From Draconibacterium sp. (GTDB taxonomy: Bacteria > Bacteroidota > Bacteroidia > Bacteroidales > Prolixibacteraceae): a DNA stretch of 7,016 bases. The translations under genes were made by a program, and so were the position numbers. The notes beneath the pieces were generated by a model. That model had not been told where the DNA came from, searched no databases, and was given only the letters and a program-made list of their open reading frames with translations. The stretch covers positions 1 through 7,016 of the forward strand of contig JALUZN010000320.1 of NCBI GenBank assembly GCA_027011835.1, in the 5' to 3' direction. Each line of letters begins with the position of its first letter. Position 1 is the first letter of the stretch. Shown here one piece after another: positions 1-4,683 of the stretch.

Positions 1-555
1 TTTCATTGCAATTAAATCATTCCTACTTGCTTTTGCTAAATTTTCAGATGTTGGAAAAGTTAAATAAATCCGGGTATTAAATATTTCCTTTTCTCCATAT
101 TTTTCAACTAACAAACGTTTTAATTTATAGGCAAAAGCTAAATTTATCTGTTGTCCTATAATTGCCCAACAAATTGCTTCAAAAAGATTAGGAATGCTAA
201 TTATTCTACTACCTGAATACTTTATTGAAAGGTCGGATAGCAAAGGATGATTTTTCAGCAACTTATAAAAAGGCTCTATATTTCTATTTAAATCAAACCA
301 TTCTGTCACATAACTTTCTACTTCATGTAGGTTATGTTTTGATATTTTACTTTTTTGCAATTCAATTTCTAAATGCTCATCATTCTGAAAAATCTTAATA
401 ATTGCTTTTCCATCTGAAAGGTTAATCAATCTTGAGACAGCAGTATCGGTTACATTATACAAACATTCATCATAACCCCTTTCTAAAAAAGATAAGGTTT
501 CGTTAAACGAAAAATGATTCGGTATAGGAAGTTTAATTCTCTTAAATGCTTTCAA
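1..555 (-). CDS. alkA: AlkA-type 3-methyladenine DNA glycosylase II, C-terminus beyond left edge
   Basis: Base-excision repair glycosylase of the helix-hairpin-helix superfamily, expected to remove 3-methyladenine and related alkylated bases from DNA in the cytoplasm. The minus-strand frame is open from a stop at 589-591 to the window edge. No ATG lies in the opening, so the best start is TTG at 553-555, giving MKAFKRIKLPIPNHFSFNE. This gives 185 visible codons. Residues about 7-90 match the N-terminal substrate-recognition fold of AlkA-like enzymes. Residues 125-154 (FEAICWAIIGQQINLAFAYK and following) are the hallmark helix of the family, with the GQQ triad at 134-136. The HhH-GPD motif and catalytic Asp should lie in the missing part, so activity cannot be judged. 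The gene overlaps the end of ada by 14 bases, implying translational coupling. There is no clear Shine-Dalgarno sequence. Family assignment is by recognition and is fairly secure; the exact start is inference. Confidence 0.85.
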   Translation of the reverse strand, partial: MKAFKRIKLPIPNHFSFNETLSFLERGYDECLYNVTDTAVSRLINLSDGKAIIKIFQNDEHLEIELQKSKISKHNLHEVESYVTEWFDLNRNIEPFYKLLKNHPLLSDLSIKYSGSRIISIPNLFEAICWAIIGQQINLAFAYKLKRLLVEKYGEKEIFNTRIYLTFPTSENLAKASRNDLIAMK

Positions 556-1642
556 ATTCGACTGTTTTTTGAATAGGTTGGTTTGAATTTATTTTTTCAA
601 AATTGAGTAACCAGTTTTTTCTATGCAAGCCTCCTGCGTAACCTGTTAGACTTCCATTTGAGCCAATGACTCTATGACATGGAATAATTATACCGATTTT
701 ATTTGCTCCATTTGCCGATGCTACTGCCCGAATGGCTTTTATATTATTTATTGCCATTGCTTGTTCTTTATAACTAACCGTTTTACCATACGGAATATTT
801 AATAATTCGGTCCACACTTTTTTTCTAAAATCAGTGCCAACCATATCGAGTGAAACGGAAAATGTTTTTCTTTTTCCTGCAAAATATTCGTTTATCTCTT
901 TTTTTACTTTTGTGAGATGTACGTTTTCTCCCGGCAGTAAAATAGCATTAAAGTGTTTTTGAATTTCGTCTAAATGTTGTTCTATTCCTTTTTGATCACT
1001 AAAGCCCAAAAAGCAAATTCCGGTTTCGGTGGCACACGCAATAATACTGCCAATAGGCGAACTAAAACGCAATACATTTACTACGTTCCTATTTTTCGAT
1101 TTACCGGCCGGTTCTCCAAATATTGACCGGTAACTTTCGTTAAAGCCGCTTAAAGATTCATAACCGCTTTCATAAGCGGAACGTGTAATTGAATTACCTT
1201 GTTTGATGTTTGTAAAAGCGTAATTAATACGTAACATTCTTTGAAAAGAATGAAATGTAATATTATAATTTTTTTTGAACCATCTTCTAATTGTATGCGG
1301 TTCGATTCCTTTTGCTTTCAGTTGTTCGTCGCTAATTTTTTCGTATGGATTTTGTTGAAGTTCCGCAATAATATTTTTGATATATTCCGGTGTTTCTCCT
1401 ATTTTTTCCATTGGGTTGCAAACTTTACAAGGGCGAAAGCCGTTCTGCAAAGCTTCTTCTATGGAATCGTAAAATATTACATTTTCTGCTTTTGGTATTC
1501 TAACCCTGCAAGACGGGTGACAGAAAATTCCTGTTGTTTTTACGGCAACAAAGAAAGTACCGTCATATTTGGTGTCCCTTGTACCAAGTACGCTATATTT
1601 ATCTTCAAATGACAATTTACCATTCATACTGTTACGCTTCAT
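542..1642 (-). CDS. ada: Ada: methyl-phosphotriester/O6-alkylguanine repair protein and transcriptional activator
   Basis: 366-residue fused Ada protein that takes alkyl groups from DNA onto its own cysteines and, in the known family, becomes an activator of the alkylation response. Three parts are visible. Residues about 11-77 are the zinc Cys4 domain, with C41, C45, C72 and C75 (FCHPSCR and RPCKVC); C41 is the expected methyl-phosphotriester acceptor. Residues about 84-182 are an AraC-type helix-turn-helix region (TIRRWFKK, FQRMLR, SAYESGYESLSGFNESYRSIFG). Residues about 190-350 are the methyltransferase, with PCHRV at 321-325 (acceptor C322) and the downstream GYAGGLHRK. The length is close to that of E. 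coli Ada, so it appears intact. Its ATG lies 11 bases inside the upstream hydrolase gene. A second ATG at 1625-1627 (M6) is also possible; neither has a strong ribosome-binding site. In the family, methylated Ada activates its own operon, so autoregulation is likely but not shown here. Confidence 0.95.
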   Translation of the reverse strand: MKRNSMNGKLSFEDKYSVLGTRDTKYDGTFFVAVKTTGIFCHPSCRVRIPKAENVIFYDSIEEALQNGFRPCKVCNPMEKIGETPEYIKNIIAELQQNPYEKISDEQLKAKGIEPHTIRRWFKKNYNITFHSFQRMLRINYAFTNIKQGNSITRSAYESGYESLSGFNESYRSIFGEPAGKSKNRNVVNVLRFSSPIGSIIACATETGICFLGFSDQKGIEQHLDEIQKHFNAILLPGENVHLTKVKKEINEYFAGKRKTFSVSLDMVGTDFRKKVWTELLNIPYGKTVSYKEQAMAINNIKAIRAVASANGANKIGIIIPCHRVIGSNGSLTGYAGGLHRKNWLLNFEKINSNQPIQKTVEFESI

Positions 1643-2513
1643 TCGATAAAAACGGAATAACTTTCTTTAATACTTCATTTGGTTTTTCTTCGTGCGGCAT
1701 CAAAGATGCTTTTGAAATACTGACTAATTTACAATTAGAATTAAATTGCTCCGGCATTTTCCGGGCTATTTCTATGGGAAAAGTTTTATCATTTTCTCCC
1801 CAAACAAATAAAGTTTCCGCTTTAATTTCACTATGTGATTTCGCAAAACTATCAATAACCTTCCACTCTATTCCTTTAAGATATTCCAACATACCAAACA
1901 TTTTATCTTTTGATGTTTTCAGAGGAATTAAATATCTGTCTAAATTTTCTTTATCTCTGAGTTTCGATTTGTCAAAGTAAAACTCTTTCAGAAAAAATCG
2001 TGAACGGACAAAAGTACCTATTTTAATCAAAGAACGAAACAAAAAGTTAGCCATCGGCAACTTGGCAAAAAACTGATACAACGGGATAAACGGTGGTCTA
2101 TGATTTGGAATTTCCGTATTGATGAGAACCAATTTCTTAATATTATCTAGTTCTGTTATGGCAACTATTCTTGAAATTGAAGCTCCGGTATCTTGAGCAA
2201 TAATACTGTAATTTGAAATGTTTAATTTTTTGACTAATTTCACAAGTCGTTTAGCCTGCGCCGTAAAAGCAAAATCAGTTTCCTTGTCCCATTGGCTGTC
2301 TCCAAATCCTGGCAAATCTACCACATAGCAAGTAAAATGCTTTGCCAGTTCGGGTATCATTTTCCTCCAAGTACAACCATTTACAGCAAAACCGTGAATT
2401 AACACCAGTGGTTTTCCTTCTCCAAATTTTCTAACTGTTATAGATGCATCATCTATTTTGTAGTTTATCGGTTTTGCCGATAAATACAGTTTATCGAAAT
2501 TTTTTGTTTGCAT
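1632..2513 (-). CDS. Alpha/beta hydrolase with Asp nucleophile (haloalkane dehalogenase/epoxide hydrolase-like)
   Basis: 293-residue soluble alpha/beta-hydrolase-fold enzyme without an obvious signal peptide. Visible family marks are the oxyanion-hole HGF at 40-42, the strand VVDLPGFGDS at 64-73, the nucleophile elbow AQDTGAS at 106-112, the acid strand VWGENDKTFP at 237-246, and MPHEEKP at 272-278. The inferred triad is D108, D242 and H274. Aspartate in place of the usual serine is typical of haloalkane dehalogenases, epoxide hydrolases and fluoroacetate dehalogenases, which form an alkyl-enzyme ester that is then hydrolysed. The Trp that normally follows the nucleophile in haloalkane dehalogenases is Thr109 here, and HGNP is replaced by HGFA, so the substrate is open. 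The cap domain is roughly residues 135-225, with several Tyr residues. The gene is first in the operon and its stop overlaps the ada start by 11 bases, so a role linked to alkylating compounds is plausible, but that is inference. Confidence 0.88.
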   Translation of the reverse strand: MQTKNFDKLYLSAKPINYKIDDASITVRKFGEGKPLVLIHGFAVNGCTWRKMIPELAKHFTCYVVDLPGFGDSQWDKETDFAFTAQAKRLVKLVKKLNISNYSIIAQDTGASISRIVAITELDNIKKLVLINTEIPNHRPPFIPLYQFFAKLPMANFLFRSLIKIGTFVRSRFFLKEFYFDKSKLRDKENLDRYLIPLKTSKDKMFGMLEYLKGIEWKVIDSFAKSHSEIKAETLFVWGENDKTFPIEIARKMPEQFNSNCKLVSISKASLMPHEEKPNEVLKKVIPFLSNEA

Positions 2514-2538
2514 AATATTTACTTTTTTAAATATTTTT

Positions 2539-2580
2539 TATTGTGGTACAAGCATACTATGATTTAAAATATTGTGCTAC
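2539..2580. repeat. Imperfect 11-base direct repeat upstream of hydrolase-ada-alkA operon
   Basis: TATTGTGGTAC at 2539-2549 recurs as TATTGTGCTAC at 2570-2580, with one mismatch and a start-to-start distance of 31 bases, about three helical turns. The copies lie 26 and 57 bases upstream of the minus-strand hydrolase start. A shorter match, TGTGGTA, lies at 2716-2722 in front of the divergent gtrA-like gene. The arrangement suits binding sites for an AraC-type regulator such as the Ada encoded here, but it does not match the E. coli Ada box and may be chance in AT-rich DNA. Confidence 0.35.
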
Positions 2581-2727
2581 CGAAAACTTGACAAGTATGT
2601 TTTTTTATGAAATTGAAAAACGAATTCAGGTTAAACAATCTACAAGCTTCATTTTACATTCCTTATTTTTCTTCTTTAGTTTAAACATAAAATTGTTTCT
2701 TTGTAAAAAAACAGGTGTGGTATTTTT

Positions 2728-3231
2728 ATGAAAGACTTTTTTGAAAAAACAGGAGAATCCATTTCGAAAGCGATAGACCGATTCTATTTCCCATTTTTGC
2801 ATTTTATGCCAAACGAAGTTTTTAAATATGCAGTAACCGGTGGTACAAATACTGCTTTCGACATATTTCTCTACTTTATTTTTTACCGTTATCTGCTTCA
2901 TATGCAAATTGTCGACTTGGGTTTTATTGCAATCAGTCCGCACATTGCCGCCTTTTTAATGGTATTTCCCATTACCTTTACAACCGGTTTTTTACTGGCT
3001 AAATATGTTACATTTACCGCCTCCGAATTAAAAGGAAGAATTCAGCTTTTTCGTTACGGAGTTACCGTTAGCGGAGCCATTCTTCTAAACTATATTTTTC
3101 TGAAGATTTTTGTTGAATATGCAGGATTGTATGCCACTCTTTCGAAAGCTTTAACAACCGTTATTGTTGTTTTTTACAGTTATATGCTGCAACACTACTT
3201 CTCTTTCAAAACAGTTAAAGCACAAAATTAA
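2728..3231 (+). CDS. GtrA-family four-helix membrane protein
   Basis: 167-residue integral inner-membrane protein of the GtrA-like family. Some members are thought to help move lipid-linked sugars (undecaprenyl-phosphate glucose) across the membrane for surface polysaccharide modification or teichoic/arabinogalactan synthesis; the substrate here is unknown. After a polar, amphipathic N-terminus (1-28) comes the family signature FKYAVTGGTNTAFD at 32-45, opening the first membrane helix (about 34-56). Further helices lie at about 70-92, 108-129 and 136-157. The loop KYVTFTASELKGRIQLFRYG (92-111) and the end QHYFSFK (155-161) are also typical. Four helices and about 130-170 residues are normal, so the gene looks complete. 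AGGTG at 2713-2717 lies about 10 bases before the ATG, a rare visible ribosome-binding site in this window. No glycosyltransferase gene is adjacent in the window. It is divergent from the alkylation operon and separated by 89 bases from the next gene. Confidence 0.88.
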   Translation: MKDFFEKTGESISKAIDRFYFPFLHFMPNEVFKYAVTGGTNTAFDIFLYFIFYRYLLHMQIVDLGFIAISPHIAAFLMVFPITFTTGFLLAKYVTFTASELKGRIQLFRYGVTVSGAILLNYIFLKIFVEYAGLYATLSKALTTVIVVFYSYMLQHYFSFKTVKAQN

Positions 3232-3280
3232 CCGGCGGTTTCGAAGTTCGTTTACGACAATCTAATTTGCTCTTCATTCG

Positions 3281-3312
3281 TTTGACAAATTAAAATAGTT
3301 ATCTTTATTTTG
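3281..3312 (+). promoter_or_regulatory. Possible Bacteroidota-type promoter before CPBP gene
   Basis: TTTG at 3281-3284 followed after 20 bases by TTATTTTG at 3305-3312 resembles the Bacteroidota -33/-7 pattern (TTTG, then TAnnTTTG about 19-20 bases later), with one mismatch in the second box. An alternative -7 box, TATCTTTA, lies at 3300-3307 but its spacing of 15 bases is short. Either would place the transcript start within about 15 bases of the ATG at 3321, giving a very short or absent leader. The support is motif likeness only. Confidence 0.3.
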
Positions 3313-3320
3313 TTAAAACA

Positions 3321-4157
3321 ATGAATAGGGCCGGACAAAAATATTATCCTACTGTATTACAGGCCATTCACCTTGTAATTCTCTATATGTTTATTCAAAC
3401 AGTAGTCGATTTTCCGTTGGCTTTAATTGATTATTTTAACGACACCGACTACCTGTACAATCCAATTAAAAAGGTTGTTTTAGGCGTTGGCTCTATTGTT
3501 TTTATTTTACTTTACGGGTTTCGAAAATCGAAAGCCCCATTTTCGAAAGTGTTTCCACTAAAGTTTTTTAACCCGTTAATTCTTATTCCAATTGTTACTT
3601 TTTTTTGGGGAGCACACAATTTATTGGAAATACCGGGTGCTTTAATGGATAAATATCTTCCTGCGCCATCGTGGTTTTGGGAACTCTTCAATAAAATTTT
3701 TGAAGGCGATTTTGGCTGGTGGGGAGCGTTCTTGAAAGTGGTTGTTATCGCCCCTATCATCGAAGAATCAATTTTTAGAGGAATGATTTTACAAGGGTTT
3801 CGGCGAAATTACAACAGCTTTGTAGCAGTTTTTATGTCGGCACTTCTGTTTGCACTGTTTCATTTAAATCCCTGGCAATTCCCGGCAACATTTGTATTGG
3901 GGCTGCTGCTTGGATGGCTCGTGGTACGTACCGACAGCATTTTCCTGTCGATATTGGGACACTCGATAAATAACGCAATGGTTCTGCTTACAATTACGTA
4001 TTGGAAATCAATCAACGAGTTCTCAATCTATTTAATGGATAAAAAAGATTTTTACTACACAAGTACGTTGGTTGTTTTGTGCTCGCTAATATTAATTTAT
4101 TTGCTGAGTATTCCGTGGTGGAGAAAAAAAGAGAACAGACAGCAACCCAATCGGTAA
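3321..4157 (+). CDS. CPBP-family intramembrane metalloprotease (Abi/CAAX protease-like)
   Basis: 278-residue multi-pass membrane protein of the CPBP family, whose members include eukaryotic Rce1 prenyl proteases and bacterial proteins linked to bacteriocin immunity, membrane protein processing and scaffolding. All three signature motifs are present: EESIFRG at 148-154 (E148, E149, R153), FALFH at 177-181 (F177, H181) and HSINN at 214-218 (H214, N218). The glutamates and histidines are the expected catalytic and metal-coordinating residues, so it may be an active protease rather than a degenerate member. Hydrophobic segments lie at about 12-36, 50-67, 84-104, 136-147, 166-182, 186-202 and 246-266; the protein ends in a basic tail (WWRKKENRQQ). 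The natural substrate cannot be deduced. ATG at 3321 is chosen because it opens directly into the first helix. The DUF456 gene begins 8 bases after the stop, so the two are probably cotranscribed. Confidence 0.9.
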   Translation: MNRAGQKYYPTVLQAIHLVILYMFIQTVVDFPLALIDYFNDTDYLYNPIKKVVLGVGSIVFILLYGFRKSKAPFSKVFPLKFFNPLILIPIVTFFWGAHNLLEIPGALMDKYLPAPSWFWELFNKIFEGDFGWWGAFLKVVVIAPIIEESIFRGMILQGFRRNYNSFVAVFMSALLFALFHLNPWQFPATFVLGLLLGWLVVRTDSIFLSILGHSINNAMVLLTITYWKSINEFSIYLMDKKDFYYTSTLVVLCSLILIYLLSIPWWRKKENRQQPNR

Positions 4158-4165
4158 AAAAACAA

Positions 4166-4648
4166 ATGGATTACATTTTAATTGGCATTGGAATTTTATT
4201 TATTCTCGGCGGAATAATTGGATGCATTCTTCCTGTACTTCCCGGCCCTCCGCTAAGTTATATTGGACTGCTTCTACTTCATTTTACTGAACGCTACTCG
4301 TTTTCAACAAAATTTTTATTTACCTGGGCAATTATAACCGTAGTAGTTTATGCGCTCGATTTTATTATTCCTGCGTGGGGAACCAAAAAATTTGGGGGAA
4401 GTAAATATGGTGTTTGGGGAAGTATTATCGGGCTGTTGCTTGGGTTATTTGTTTTTCCGCCAGTTGGAATAATTATTGGCCCGTTTTTGGGTGCTGTGGC
4501 GGGCGAGTTAATTGCAGGCAAAGAGTCGGGCAAAGCATTTAAAGCGGGATTTGGTTCATTTTTAGGTTTTATTACCGGAACACTTTTAAAACTAATTTCA
4601 TCGGGAATGATGACCTGGTACTTTTTTGAAACTCTATTTTCCGGATAA
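4166..4648 (+). CDS. DUF456 family membrane protein
   Basis: 160-residue hydrophobic protein of the DUF456 family, which has no established function. The first segment (residues 4-38) carries the family's GCILPVLPGPPLSYIGLLLL stretch (19-38). A second helix covers about 50-68 and leads to LDFIIPAWGTKKFGGSKYG (64-82), the most conserved part. Two glycine-rich segments follow, about 83-118 (GIIIGPFLGAVAGELIAG) and 125-147 (KAGFGSFLGFITGTLLKL). The glycine zippers suggest close helix packing in the inner membrane. I chose ATG 4166 over an in-frame ATG at 4079, because the latter overlaps the CPBP gene by 79 bases and adds a polar extension not seen in the family. The gap from the CPBP stop is 8 bases, and to the penicillin-binding protein start 35 bases, so it sits in the middle of a likely operon. 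Confidence 0.9.
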   Translation: MDYILIGIGILFILGGIIGCILPVLPGPPLSYIGLLLLHFTERYSFSTKFLFTWAIITVVVYALDFIIPAWGTKKFGGSKYGVWGSIIGLLLGLFVFPPVGIIIGPFLGAVAGELIAGKESGKAFKAGFGSFLGFITGTLLKLISSGMMTWYFFETLFSG

Positions 4649-4671
4649 AGAAATAACCCATATAAAAATCG

Positions 4672-4679
4672 TACTTTTA
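4672..4679 (+). promoter_or_regulatory. Weak TAnnTTTG-like -7 element before pbp1A
   Basis: TACTTTTA followed by CA lies 4 bases before the GTG start of the penicillin-binding protein gene and matches the Bacteroidota -7 consensus TAnnTTTG except at the last base. No convincing -33 TTTG is seen about 20 bases upstream. If used, the transcript would have almost no leader. The gene may instead be read through from the DUF456 gene. Confidence 0.25.
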
Positions 4680-4683
4680 CAAC

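Noticed and set aside
1534..1980. Plus-strand open frame across the ada/hydrolase junction
   Set aside because: It is the opposite strand of two well-supported genes and its product resembles no family I know.
2549..2556. Minus-strand TATGCTTG as a -7 box for the hydrolase operon
   Set aside because: One mismatch to TAnnTTTG and no TTTG at the proper upstream distance; it overlaps the direct repeat and cannot be supported as a promoter.
2586..2596. Palindrome ACTTGACAAGT in the divergent intergenic region, which also contains TTGACA like a sigma-70 -35 box
   Set aside because: The palindrome is short with a single central base, no good -10 box follows at 16-18 bases, and Bacteroidota promoters do not normally use TTGACA.
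3230..3243. AACC-GGC-GGTT hairpin just after the GtrA stop
   Set aside because: Only a four-pair stem with no following T run; not a convincing intrinsic terminator.
3263..3292. Inverted repeat TAATTTG...CAAATTA with a 16-base loop between the GtrA and CPBP genes
   Set aside because: Seven AT-rich pairs with a long loop and no U-tract; too weak for a terminator and likely by chance.
4079..4165. Longer DUF456 gene starting at ATG 4079
   Set aside because: It would overlap the CPBP gene by 79 bases and add a polar stretch not typical of DUF456; ATG 4166 begins directly at the first membrane helix.
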